Source: JAJTHJ01 sp046316025
GTDB lineage: Bacteria > Pseudomonadota > Gammaproteobacteria > Burkholderiales > Burkholderiaceae_F
Length of the DNA: 64,000 nucleotides
Assembly (NCBI GenBank): GCA_046316025.1
Contig: JBKCXU010000115.1
Span: 38,553-102,552 of the forward strand
Reading direction: 5' to 3'
Numbering within the stretch: the stretch's first letter is position 1; each line of letters starts with the position of its first letter. Below the pieces are notes generated by a model. It ran no database searches, had not been told where the DNA came from, and was given only the letters and a program-made list of their open reading frames with translations. Shown here in pieces: positions 43,534 to 52,753 of this stretch. A program made the position numbers and the translations under genes.

Positions 43534-44758
43534 GCTTCAAGACCAGGGTGCCGTTGGTGCCGCCGAAGCCGAAGGAGTTCTTCATCGCGTACTCGATGCC
43601 CAGCGGCCGCGCCTCGTTGGCGCAGTAGTCGAGGTCGCACTCCGGGTCGGGATCGTGCAGGTTGATCGTCGGCGGCGCCACCCTGTGGTAGACCGCGAGC
43701 GCGGTGGCCACGGTCTCGATGCCGCCCGAGCCGCCCAGCAAGTGCCCGGTCATCGATTTGGTGGAACTGACCACAAGGTTGCGCGCAGTGTCGCCAAAGG
43801 CGGCCTTGATCGCCTGGGTCTCGTTGATGTCGCCCAGCGGCGTCGAGGTGCCGTGCGCATTGAGGTACTGCACGCGGTCGGGTGCGATGCCGGCGCTGCG
43901 CAAGGCCGCCTGCATGCAGCGGCGCGGCCCGTCCATGTCCGGCGCGGTGATGTGGTGGGCGTCGGCGCTCAAGCCGTAACCGGCCACCTCGCAGTAGATG
44001 CGGGCGCCGCGGGCGCGCGCCTGCTCGTACTCCTCCAGCACGACGACCCCGGCGCCCTCGCCCATCACGAAGCCGTCGCGGCCGCGGTCCCACGGGCGGC
44101 TGGCGCCGGCCGGGTCGTCGTTGCGGGTGGACAGCGCGCGCATGGCGTCGAAGCCGCCGATGCCGATTTCGCAGATGCTGGCCTCAGCCCCCCCGGCGAC
44201 CATCGCGTCGGCGTCGCCGTGCTCGATCAGCCGGGCGGCGTCGCCGATGGAATGCAGGCCCGTGGTGCAGGCCGAGACGATCGCCAGATTCGGCCCCTTG
44301 AGCCCGTACATGATCGACAGATTGCCGCCGACCATGTTGATGATCGCGCCAGGGATGAAAAACGGCGAAATACGGCGCGCGCCGCGGCTGCGCATCTCAT
44401 CGACAGTAGCCTCGATCGAAGGCAAGCCTCCGATCCCCGAGCCGACGATGCAGCCGATCCGCTCGCGGTTGGCGTCGGTGATGTCCAGCCCGGAGTCGCG
44501 GATCGCTTGCACCGCGGCGGCGATGCCGAAGTGCACGAACGCGTCCATCCGCCGCGCCTCTTTGGGCGCGATGTAGGCGGAGACGTCGAAGTCCTTGACT
44601 TCGCCGGCGATCCGGCACCCCAAGGCGCTCGCGTCGAAACGCGTGATCGGCCCGATCCCCGAGCGTCCGGCGGTCAGGCTGGCCCAGGTGGTCGGCACGT
44701 CGTTGCCGACCGGGGAGACGGCGCCGAGGCCGGTGACGACAACGCGGCGTCGGCTCAT
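43526..44758 (-). CDS. fabF: 3-oxoacyl-[acyl-carrier-protein] synthase II
   Basis: Elongating condensing enzyme (KAS II). 410 residues. Catalytic Cys164 in VSACTTGLHSIGDA, first His in LNAHGTSTPLGDINET (near 303) and second His in SMTGHLLGGSGG (near 340). The decarboxylation Lys lies between them. Last gene of the fatty-acid group. Confidence 0.97.
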   Translation of the reverse strand: MSRRRVVVTGLGAVSPVGNDVPTTWASLTAGRSGIGPITRFDASALGCRIAGEVKDFDVSAYIAPKEARRMDAFVHFGIAAAVQAIRDSGLDITDANRERIGCIVGSGIGGLPSIEATVDEMRSRGARRISPFFIPGAIINMVGGNLSIMYGLKGPNLAIVSACTTGLHSIGDAARLIEHGDADAMVAGGAEASICEIGIGGFDAMRALSTRNDDPAGASRPWDRGRDGFVMGEGAGVVVLEEYEQARARGARIYCEVAGYGLSADAHHITAPDMDGPRRCMQAALRSAGIAPDRVQYLNAHGTSTPLGDINETQAIKAAFGDTARNLVVSSTKSMTGHLLGGSGGIETVATALAVYHRVAPPTINLHDPDPECDLDYCANEARPLGIEYAMKNSFGFGGTNGTLVLKRV

Positions 44759-44779
44759 GAAGCGTGCGGCGCGGCCGGC

Positions 44780-45022
44780 TTACTCTTTCTTGCCGTGCTC
44801 GGCGATGTACTTGATGGCATCGGCCACGGTGCGGATCTTTTCCGCTTCCTCGTCCGGGATTTCGGTGCCGAATTCGTCCTCCAGCGCCATCACCAGTTCG
44901 ACCGTGTCCAGCGAATCCGCGCCCAGATCCTCGACAAAGGCCGACTCGTTCTTGATGTCGGCCTCGTTGACGCCGAGTTGCTCGGCGACGATCTTCTTGA
45001 CGCGTCCTTCGATGTTTTCCAT
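44780..45022 (-). CDS. acpP: Acyl carrier protein
   Basis: 80 residues. GADSLDTVELVMALE carries the phosphopantetheine-accepting Ser37. Strong ribosome site GGAGGAG 5 bases before ATG 45022, as expected for an abundant protein. A 74-base gap separates it from fabG and may hold its own promoter (a GATAGACT stretch stands near the middle). Confidence 0.98.
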   Translation of the reverse strand: MENIEGRVKKIVAEQLGVNEADIKNESAFVEDLGADSLDTVELVMALEDEFGTEIPDEEAEKIRTVADAIKYIAEHGKKE

Positions 45023-45096
45023 GTACTCCTCCAGCGACCGCGGCGTGGGGTCAAAAACGGAGCGTGGAGTCTATCAGAGGGGTCGCGCCCGGGGAC

Positions 45097-45863
<767 letters not shown>

Positions 45864-45867
<4 letters not shown>

Positions 45868-46805
45868 GATTGTGCTCCCTCGGTCTTGGCGAGCGCCTCT
45901 TGCAGGCTCGCCGGGTCGGTGATCGACAGGCTCTCCAGCGTCGGCACGATGCGCTTGGTCAGCCCCGCCAACACCCGGCTGGGTCCGCACTCGACGACAT
46001 GGGTAACGCCGTCGGCCGCCATCCGACGCACGATCTCGGCCCAGCGCACCGGGCCCGCGGCCTGTCGCGCCAGCGCATCGCGAATGCGCGCGGGGTCGGT
46101 CTCGACCGCCACGTCGATGTTGTTCAGCACCGGCACCGTGGGCGGATTCAGCGGTACGGCCACCAGCCGCTCGGCAAGCCGCTTGCGTGCTGGTGCCAGC
46201 AGCGACGAGTGAAACGGCACCGACACCGGTAACGGCACCGCGCGCTTCGCACCCAGCCGCTTGGCTGCCGCGCAGGCGCGCTCCAGCGCGGCGCTGTGGC
46301 CGGCGATCACCACCTGCGCGGGCGCGTTGAAGTTGACCGCTTCCACGACCTCGCCCTGCGCGGCTTCGGCGCAGGCTGCGCGCACCTGCTCGTCGGTGAG
46401 ACCGAGGATCGCGGCCATGCCGCCGGTGCCCACCGGTACCGCCTCCTGCATCGCCTGCGCGCGAAAGCGCACCAACCGCACGGCGTCCTCGAGCGTCAAG
46501 GCTTCCGCCGCGGTCAGGGCGGTGTACTCACCCAGGCTATGGCCGGCCATCACCGCCGGCACCGCGCCGCCAGCCGCCCGCCAGGCGCGGTAGAAGGCGT
46601 AGCCCGCCACCAGCATGCAGGGCTGGGTGTTGACGGTCAGCGCCAGTTGGTCGGCCGGGCCTTGCTCGATCAATCGGGCGAGGTCTTCGCCGAGGGCGGA
46701 CGAGGCACTTTGCACGACCTCGGCTACGACCGGGTCGCCGGCAAACGGCGCCAGCATGCCGACCGACTGCGAGCCCTGGCCGGGAAAAACGAATGCGAGT
46801 TTCAT
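45864..46805 (-). CDS. fabD: Malonyl-CoA:ACP transacylase
   Basis: 313 residues. FVFPGQGSQSVGM at the N-terminus, the nucleophile Ser90 in MAGHSLGEYTAL, the arginine in RFRAQAMQEAVP, and catalytic His in SVPFHSSLL. Provides malonyl-ACP for FabH and FabF. Confidence 0.97.
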
Positions 46806-46824
46806 CGGATCGAAGCGGAGCGAA

Positions 46825-47805
46825 TCAATAGCGAAGAAGCACCGAACCCCAGGTGAAGCCGCCGCCCACCCCTTGCAGCAGCAGATGCTGGCCGCGCCGG
46901 ATGCGCCCGCTGCGCACGCCCCAGTCGAGCGCCAGCGGCACCGAGGCCGCCGAGGTGTTGGCGTGCTGATCGACGGTGGCGATCAGCCGCGAGTCGGGCA
47001 AGCCGAGCTTGCGCGCAGTGGCCATCAGGATGCGGATGTTGGCTTGGTGCGGGATCAGCCAGTCCACTTGCGCGGCGTCCATGCCGGCATCGGCCAGCAC
47101 TTCGCGTGCGGACGATTCGAGCACGTGCACCGCCTGTTTGAACACGGCCTGCCCGTCCATACGCAGGAACGGATCGCCGACCACCTGCCCGCCCTCGACG
47201 CGGCCTGCCGTGCACAGGATGCGCGCCTGGTTGCCGTCGGCGTGCAGGCGGGTGGCAAGCAGACCGGGCTCGTCGGCGGCCTCCAGCACCACCGCGCCGG
47301 CGCCGTCTCCGAACAGCACGCAGGTGCCGCGGTCGTTCCAGTCCATGATGCGCGAGAAGACCTCGGCGCCGATCACCAGGGCGCGCCGCCACGGGCCGGT
47401 GCGCAGCATCGCATCGGCCACCGCCAGCGCGTAGACGAAGCCGCTGCACACCGCTTGCACGTCGAAGGCGGCCGCACCGGTGTTCCGCAGTTGCGCCTGC
47501 ACCGCGCAGGCGGTGCTCGGAAAGATGCGATCGGCCGTCGAGGTGGCGAGCACAATCAAATCGATCTCGGCCGCCGATCGGCCAGCCGCTTCGAGCGCCG
47601 CCTGCGCCGCACGCACGCCGAGTTCGGCAGTGGTCAGCCCGGACTCGGCGAAGTAGCGCTGGCGGATGCCGGTGCGGGCGACGATCCACTCGTCGGACGT
47701 CTGCACGCCGCGGGCGGCGAGCGATTGCGCCAGTTCTTCGTTGCTGGTGGCGCGCGCCGGCAGGGCGGAGCCGGTGCCGGCGACCCGGGTCGTGCGCGCG
47801 GCCAT
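46825..47805 (-). CDS. fabH: 3-oxoacyl-[acyl-carrier-protein] synthase III
   Basis: Starts fatty-acid synthesis by condensing acetyl-CoA with malonyl-ACP. 326 residues. DEWIVARTGIRQRYFAE, catalytic Cys120 in DVQAVCSGFVYAL, His in WLIPHQANIRI and the Asn further on in VDQHANTSAASVPLAL. Starts 5 bases after plsX. Confidence 0.97.
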   Translation of the reverse strand: MAARTTRVAGTGSALPARATSNEELAQSLAARGVQTSDEWIVARTGIRQRYFAESGLTTAELGVRAAQAALEAAGRSAAEIDLIVLATSTADRIFPSTACAVQAQLRNTGAAAFDVQAVCSGFVYALAVADAMLRTGPWRRALVIGAEVFSRIMDWNDRGTCVLFGDGAGAVVLEAADEPGLLATRLHADGNQARILCTAGRVEGGQVVGDPFLRMDGQAVFKQAVHVLESSAREVLADAGMDAAQVDWLIPHQANIRILMATARKLGLPDSRLIATVDQHANTSAASVPLALDWGVRSGRIRRGQHLLLQGVGGGFTWGSVLLRY

Positions 47806-47809
47806 CGGT

Positions 47810-48841
47810 TCAGAGCGCGGGCGCGGCGGCGACCGGCGCCGGCATTGCGCGCAAGGCGGCGGCGGTTCGCTCGATCAGCCGGTGGCGCGCCGCCTCGTAG
47901 CCGCGGCGCAGCGCCTGCTCGAAAGCGACCATGTCGGCCGAGCCGTGGCTCTTGATCACCACGCCGCGCAGCCCGAGCAGGCTGGCACCGTTGTAGCGGC
48001 GGTGATCGACGCGCGCCTTCAGGCGCCGGATCACCGGATACGCCGCCACCGCCCCCAGCTTGGACAGGAGGCCACGGGTGAACTCCTCGCGGATGAAGCC
48101 GCCCAGCATCTGCGCCAGCCCTTCGGAGGTCTTCAAGGCCACGTTGCCGACAAACCCGTCGCAGACCACCACGTCGGCCGTGCCCTTGTAGATGTCGTTG
48201 CCTTCGACGTTGCCGATGAAGTTGAGCGCGCTGGCGCGCAGCAGCTCGGCAGCAAGCTTGACCACTTCGTTGCCCTTGATGTCCTCTTCACCGATGTTGA
48301 GCAGGCCAACACTGGGCCGCTCGCGCTCCTGCACGGCGGCCACCAGCGAGGCACCGAGCAGCGCGAACTGAAAAAGGTGCTCCGGCGCGCAATCGACGTT
48401 GGCGCCCAAGTCGAGCATCGTCGTGGCGCCGCCCTTCTGATTGGGGATTTCGCTGGCGATCGCCGGACGGTCGATGCCGTCCAGGGTCTTCAACACGAAG
48501 CGCGAGATCGCCATCAGGGCGCCGGTGTTGCCGGCGCTGACCGCGGCGTCGGCACGGCCTTCCTTGACCAGATTGATCGCCACCCGCATAGACGAGTCGC
48601 GCTTGCCACGCAGCGCCTGCGCCGGCGGGTCGTGCATTTCGACCACCTCGCTGGCGTGCACGACTTCGACGCGGTCGTGCAGGTCGCCGCTCTGCGCCAG
48701 GAGCGGCGCAATGTCGTTCTGGCGGCCGACCAAAAAAATCTTCGTATCGGCATGCCGGCGCGCGAAGTCCAGCGCCGCCGGGACGGTCACGGGCAGGCCG
48801 TGATCGCCGCCCATGGCGTCGATCGCGAGACGAACCGTCAT
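47810..48841 (-). CDS. plsX: Phosphate acyltransferase PlsX
   Basis: Makes acyl-phosphate from acyl-ACP for phospholipid synthesis. 343 residues. AIDAMGGDHGL at the start, GKRDSSMRVAINLVKEG, SAGNTGALMAIS, LDLGANVDC, LLNIGEEDIKGNE and CDGFVGNVALKTSEG are the family blocks. Stands between rpmF and fabH as in most proteobacteria. Confidence 0.96.
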   Translation of the reverse strand: MTVRLAIDAMGGDHGLPVTVPAALDFARRHADTKIFLVGRQNDIAPLLAQSGDLHDRVEVVHASEVVEMHDPPAQALRGKRDSSMRVAINLVKEGRADAAVSAGNTGALMAISRFVLKTLDGIDRPAIASEIPNQKGGATTMLDLGANVDCAPEHLFQFALLGASLVAAVQERERPSVGLLNIGEEDIKGNEVVKLAAELLRASALNFIGNVEGNDIYKGTADVVVCDGFVGNVALKTSEGLAQMLGGFIREEFTRGLLSKLGAVAAYPVIRRLKARVDHRRYNGASLLGLRGVVIKSHGSADMVAFEQALRRGYEAARHRLIERTAAALRAMPAPVAAAPAL

Positions 48842-48883
48842 CGAGGACGGAGGCGGGCGTGGCGGCCGCGGGCGCGGCCGGCG

Positions 48884-49066
48884 TTACTCGCCGCTCTTGG
48901 CGGGCAGGACCTTTTTGCCGCGGTAAAAACCGTTGGGGCTGACGTGATGGCGGCGATGCGTCTCGCCGGTCGTCGGCTCCACCGCCAGCGGCGGGTTGGT
49001 CAGAAAGTCGTGCGCGCGGCGCTCACCGCGGCGCGACGCCGACTTCTTGTTTTGTTGGACGGCCAT
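48884..49066 (-). CDS. rpmF: 50S ribosomal protein L32
   Basis: 60 residues beginning MAVQQNKKSASRRGERRAHD, with LTNPPLAVEPTTGETHRRHHVSPNGFYRGKKV, the non-zinc form usual in betaproteobacteria. Preceded by a GGGGA ribosome site. Lies between the DUF177 gene and plsX, as in E. coli yceD-rpmF-plsX. Confidence 0.97.
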   Translation of the reverse strand: MAVQQNKKSASRRGERRAHDFLTNPPLAVEPTTGETHRRHHVSPNGFYRGKKVLPAKSGE

Positions 49067-49095
49067 GGGAATCCCCTTGAATAGACAAGCCCGCC

Positions 49096-49124
49096 ATTCT
49101 AATGGAGCCAGCCGCCACGGTCAG
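49096..49124 (-). promoter_or_regulatory. Putative promoter for rpmF-plsX-fab genes
   Basis: On the minus strand CTGACC (49124-49119) and TAGAAT (49101-49096) stand 17 bases apart, overlapping the DUF177 stop codon. The -10 matches 5 of 6 bases, the -35 4 of 6. It would start transcription about 24 bases before rpmF. Confidence 0.4.
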
Positions 49125-49621
49125 CCCCGGCGCTTGAGCGCCGCCAGCGCGGCAAAGGGGTGGGGTGCGGATTCGAACGCCACGGTCGGCGCCTCGCCAG
49201 CCGGGCAAACCGCGTGGCGCGGCGACATCGGCAGCGCGAGGATCGCCTCGTCTTCGACCAACGTCGCGAGATCGAAGCTCGTGCTGCCGGCAAGCGGATC
49301 GGCCTGCGCCTCGGGGTCCACCGGCAGCGCTTCGAGTTCGCGCTCGTCGCTGACGAAGAAGAAGCCTTGTTCCGAGGCCAGCTCGTGCACGAGTGGCCCG
49401 CTGCAGCGGTCGCAGGTGAGCACGACCTGGCCGCGCAGCCGCAGCGTGGCAGCCGGGCGTCTGTGCGCGTCGGTGTGGCCCCGAAGCTCGTAGCGCAGTT
49501 CGCCGGTCGCCTCCCGCAGCGACTCCGCCAGCCGCGGCAAGTCGGCCACGGCCACCGCGCCATGAACCGCCCGCCGATGCGTGGCGAGATCGAATACATC
49601 CAGTCTGGGAATCGAAGTCAT
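49121..49621 (-). CDS. yceD: DUF177 family protein (YceD), 23S rRNA accumulation protein
   Basis: 166 residues from ATG 49621 (MTSIPRLDVFDLATHRRA). The conserved DUF177 core is LRGQVVLTCDRCSGPLVHELA with a CxxC, then an acidic strand (DLATLVEDEAILALPMSPRH). E. coli YceD affects 23S rRNA levels; role otherwise uncertain. Divergent from maf with 26 bases between starts; the open frame upstream is a shadow of maf. Confidence 0.9.
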   Translation of the reverse strand: MTSIPRLDVFDLATHRRAVHGAVAVADLPRLAESLREATGELRYELRGHTDAHRRPAATLRLRGQVVLTCDRCSGPLVHELASEQGFFFVSDERELEALPVDPEAQADPLAGSTSFDLATLVEDEAILALPMSPRHAVCPAGEAPTVAFESAPHPFAALAALKRRG

Positions 49622-49647
49622 CGGCGCCGCGTCGCTAGACTCAAGCG

Positions 49648-50226
49648 ATGCCGAAGATCGTACTCGCCTCGACCTCGCCGTACCGGCGCGAACTGCTCGC
49701 CCGGTTGCGCTTGCCGTTCGCAGTCGAGTCGCCGCTGGTCGATGAAGCGACCCTGCCCGGCGAGGCGCCGCGCGAGGTGGCCTTGCGCTTGGCGCAGGCC
49801 AAGGCGCTGGCGGTGGCGGCGCGGCACCCGCAGGCGGTAGTGATCGGCGCCGATCAGGTGGCCGATCTGGATGGCGCCGCACTGAGCAAGCCGGGCACGC
49901 ACGAGGCGGCGCTGGCGCAGCTGGAGGCAATGCAGGGCCGGACGGTTGTCTTTCACACCGCGCTGGCCGTTGCCGGACCGGCCGGACTTGCGGCCGATTG
50001 GGTGGACACCTCGGTGAGCTTCCGTCGACTATCGCGCGAGCGGCTTGACGCGTACCTGCGCGCGGAGCAACCCTACGACTGCGCAGGTGCGGCGAAGATC
50101 GAATCGCTTGGCATCGCGCTCGTGGAAGCGGTGCAATCCACCGATCCGACGGCCCTGATTGGACTGCCGCTGATCCGTCTGATCGCGATGCTCGAAGCTC
50201 AGGGCATCCAAGTACCTACAAGCTGA
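49648..50226 (+). CDS. Maf/YceF family nucleotide pyrophosphatase
   Basis: 192 residues. LASTSPYRRELLARL at the N-terminus, VVIGADQVADLDG, GKPG-like LSKPGTHEAALAQL and EQPYDCAGAAKIE; the CAGAAKIES segment is the mark of the YceF subgroup, which hydrolyses 7-methyl-GTP as house-cleaning. Divergent to the yceD-rpmF-plsX genes, as yceF is in E. coli. Overlaps the convergent Rieske gene by 11 bases. Confidence 0.92.
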   Translation: MPKIVLASTSPYRRELLARLRLPFAVESPLVDEATLPGEAPREVALRLAQAKALAVAARHPQAVVIGADQVADLDGAALSKPGTHEAALAQLEAMQGRTVVFHTALAVAGPAGLAADWVDTSVSFRRLSRERLDAYLRAEQPYDCAGAAKIESLGIALVEAVQSTDPTALIGLPLIRLIAMLEAQGIQVPTS

Positions 50227-50593
50227 GAGGCAACACATCCGCCTCCGGCCGCCAATACACAACACCGCCCTCCTCGACCACGTCCAGCTTGCGCAGCCCG
50301 CCGCGGCCAAGGCAGGGGCCGCCGGCGCACTGGCCGCTGTCGGGTTCGTACAGCGCGCCGTGGGTGGCGCACATCAGGTAGCGCCCATCGGAGTCGAACA
50401 CCGCACCGGGCAGCCAGTCCAGTTCCATAGCCACGTGCGCGCAGCGGTTCAGATACCCGTAGACGTAGCCCTGATAGCGGACGACAAAGGCCGAGCAGGG
50501 CTGGCCTTCGACCAGCACGTCGAACCGCAGCGCCTCACCGCCGTCGACCAGCGCAGCGGCCGCGGCAACCGCGATCAAGCGAGCCTCAGCCAT
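50216..50593 (-). CDS. Rieske [2Fe-2S] ferredoxin-like protein
   Basis: 125 residues from ATG 50593. The Rieske cluster ligands are all present: CAH (Cys51, His53) and CATH (Cys75, His78), with the usual spacing for the ferredoxin-type (non-oxygenase) Rieske proteins. No signal peptide or membrane helix, so it is cytoplasmic. Function unknown; such genes often stand between a HAD phosphatase gene and sppA near rpmF in betaproteobacteria, although sppA is absent here. Overlaps the HAD gene by 19 bases. Confidence 0.88.
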   Translation of the reverse strand: MAEARLIAVAAAAALVDGGEALRFDVLVEGQPCSAFVVRYQGYVYGYLNRCAHVAMELDWLPGAVFDSDGRYLMCATHGALYEPDSGQCAGGPCLGRGGLRKLDVVEEGGVVYWRPEADVLPLSL

Positions 50594-51228
50594 GCGCGCA
50601 GTTCGGCGATCGAATCGACCAGCGCCAGCGGCGCACAAGCCGCCAGTTGCTCGCGCGGATGCGCGCCGTAGGTGACGCCCACCGCGCCGGCACCCGCCGC
50701 CGCGGCCATCTGTAAGTCGTGTGTGGTGTCGCCGATCATCAGCGTGCGCTCGGGCTCGACCAGCAATTGATCGGCGAGCTCGAGCAACATCGCCGGATTT
50801 GGCTTGGGGTGCGTCTGGTCGGCGCAGCGGGTCGCGGCAAAGACCCCGGCCATGCCGGTGTACCCAAAGGCACGCATCAAGCCGACGTGGCTCTTGCCGG
50901 TCGCCACCGCGACCGGCAGCCCGCGCGCCCGGATCGCCGCCAACAACTCGCGCGCGCCGACAAAGAGTTCCAGCGTCGCATCGGCGGCAAAGTAGTGGTG
51001 CCGGTAGCGCAGCGAAAAGTCCTTCACCTGCTCCGGCCGCAGCTGCGGCACCGCACGTGCCAGCGCGTCTTGCAAGCCGAGGCCGATCACGTGCGAGGCC
51101 TGCTCGTCGCTCGGCACCGGCAGGCCGAGATCGGCCGCCGCTGCCTGGATCGAGCGGGCGATGGCGACGGTGGAGTCGATCAGCGTGCCGTCCCAGTCGA
51201 ACACCACGAGATCGAAGCGTTCAAGCAT
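50575..51228 (-). CDS. HAD-IA family phosphatase (Gph-like)
   Basis: 217 residues. Motif I VVFDWDGTLIDST (nucleophile Asp11, acid/base Asp13), motif II VAVATGKS, the Lys in HPKPNPAML and motif III MIGDTTHDLQMAAAAGA. The helical cap lies between residues 17 and 85. Related to phosphoglycolate phosphatase; the copy next to rluC in betaproteobacteria is usually called a HAD-superfamily hydrolase. Overlaps rluC by 8 bases. Confidence 0.88.
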   Translation of the reverse strand: MLERFDLVVFDWDGTLIDSTVAIARSIQAAAADLGLPVPSDEQASHVIGLGLQDALARAVPQLRPEQVKDFSLRYRHHYFAADATLELFVGARELLAAIRARGLPVAVATGKSHVGLMRAFGYTGMAGVFAATRCADQTHPKPNPAMLLELADQLLVEPERTLMIGDTTHDLQMAAAAGAGAVGVTYGAHPREQLAACAPLALVDSIAELRAWLRLA

Positions 51229-52219
51229 GTCTCAGCGCCTCGACAAACTGCCGGCACTCCGCCGGCAGGGGCGCCTCGAGCGCGAGAGTTTGTTCGGTGA
51301 CCGGATGCCGCAGCCGCGCCGAGTGCGCGTGCAGGAACATCCGCGGCAACCGCGGCCCGAACTCGCCGCGCGCCGTGCGCTTGTTCAGGTCGAAGTCGCC
51401 GTACTTGTCGTCGCCGACGATGGGAAACCCCAGATGCGCCAGATGCACACGGATCTGGTGCGTGCGCCCGGTCTTCAGTTCCGCTTCCAGCAGGCTGAAC
51501 TCGCCGAGGCGCTCTTTGAGCGTGAACACAGTGCGCGCGAACTGCCCTTCGGCCTCGTCCACCGACACGCGCCGCTCGCCCGCGCGGGTGACGAACTTGG
51601 TCAGCGGCGCCCGCACGTCCTGCCGCCCAGCCGTCCAGGCGCCGTGCACCAGCGCCAGGTAGCGCTTTTGCACGCGGCCTTCGCGCAGCGCGTCGTGTAG
51701 CGCCACCAGCGCCCGACGCGTCTTGGCAAGCAGCAGTACGCCGGAGGTCTCGCGATCCAGCCGGTGCGCGAGTTCCAGAAACGGCTGCGCCGGCCGCGCG
51801 GCGCGCACCCGCTCGATCAAGCCGTGCGATATGCCGCTGCCGCCGTGCGCGGCCACCCCGGCGGGCTTGTCCACGGCGATCAGGTGTTCGTCTTCGTACA
51901 GGATCGGCGGCATCTGCGCCGGCGCGGGCGCTGACGCTTCGTCCCGCTGGGCGATGCGCAGCGGCGGCACGCGCACCTCGTCGCCCTCCTCCAGCCGGCG
52001 GTCCACGGTGGCGCGGGCCTTGTTCACCCGCACCTCGCCGCTGCGGACGATCCGGTACACGTGGCTCTTGGGCACGCCCTTGGCCAGCCGGAGCAGAAAG
52101 TTGTCGAGCCGCTGGCCGGCGGACTCCGCCCCCACCGCCAGATAGGTCGCGCGGTCGGCCGTCACCGCCGGGCGGGCGGCCGGGTCAGCCGCGAGGGGTG
52201 TTTTGCCGCCGGAGTCCAT
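51221..52219 (-). CDS. rluC: 23S rRNA pseudouridine synthase RluC
   Basis: 332 residues: an S4 RNA-binding domain (about 36-90, QRLDNFLLRLAKGVPKSHVYRIVRSG) and the RsuA/RluA catalytic domain with Asp155 in AHRLDRETSGVLLLAK, then KTGRTHQIRVHLAHLGFPIVGD. Modifies 23S rRNA at three sites in E. coli. Divergent from rne, the same arrangement as in E. coli. Confidence 0.94.
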   Translation of the reverse strand: MDSGGKTPLAADPAARPAVTADRATYLAVGAESAGQRLDNFLLRLAKGVPKSHVYRIVRSGEVRVNKARATVDRRLEEGDEVRVPPLRIAQRDEASAPAPAQMPPILYEDEHLIAVDKPAGVAAHGGSGISHGLIERVRAARPAQPFLELAHRLDRETSGVLLLAKTRRALVALHDALREGRVQKRYLALVHGAWTAGRQDVRAPLTKFVTRAGERRVSVDEAEGQFARTVFTLKERLGEFSLLEAELKTGRTHQIRVHLAHLGFPIVGDDKYGDFDLNKRTARGEFGPRLPRMFLHAHSARLRHPVTEQTLALEAPLPAECRQFVEALRHA

Positions 52220-52753
52220 CTTGCATACAATGCGTGCACTGAACTTGGGCAGCGCTGTTAAAGTGGCTGTTGAAGTTCGCGCCCGAGTGGGCGGGCGCCG
52301 ATGGCGCAGCGGTCGAACCGATTGCTGCGCCGGCGCTGCGAGTGGAAACGATTGTAGCGGCGCGTCTCTTCGCAGCCGCGCACGGTTCCAAAAGACGGCG
52401 GGCGCCTGGCGCTGGCCACAAGAGGGACGGCAGACTGCGCGCGCGCAAGCGGCCGTCGATGCAGGTTATGAACACGGGCCGCGCCGCCTTCGGGTGTGGC
52501 CGGCCCGGCCGGATCGGATCGAGGTCAAGCGGCGCCAGCCCCTGCCGGCGCCGCCGGTTTACAACAGTAGTGCGCCCATCGCGTATGTCCCGACCCAACC
52601 CACTTTCTCCTTCGACACCCGCGGGTGCCGGCGGAGCCGCACGCGCCCTCGGCGCGGCGCGCGGGTCGGCGGGACGCACGTACTAACGCGCCCGCTGCCC
52701 GCCTCGCTTCGATTCGGCGTCAACGCCGGCCGCGTGCCGGCCAGGAGTGCCGA
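52220..52753 (+). other. Divergent rluC-rne gap, probable long 5' leader of rne
   Basis: 534 bases with no convincing gene on either strand: the open frames crossing it lack ribosome sites and known domains. In E. coli the rne message has a leader of more than 300 bases on which RNase E acts to control its own level, and the same divergent position next to rluC is found here, so a regulatory leader is likely. Several GC-rich stretches (for instance near 52485-52510, gggccgcgccgcc and ggccggcccggcc) could fold. I could not fix a promoter. Confidence 0.5.

Noticed and set aside
52625..52753. Upstream in-frame extension of rne (43 residues)
   Set aside because: Arg/Ala-rich with no similarity to RNase E; ATG 52754 has a good AGGAG site and the canonical MKRMLFNATHAEELR start.
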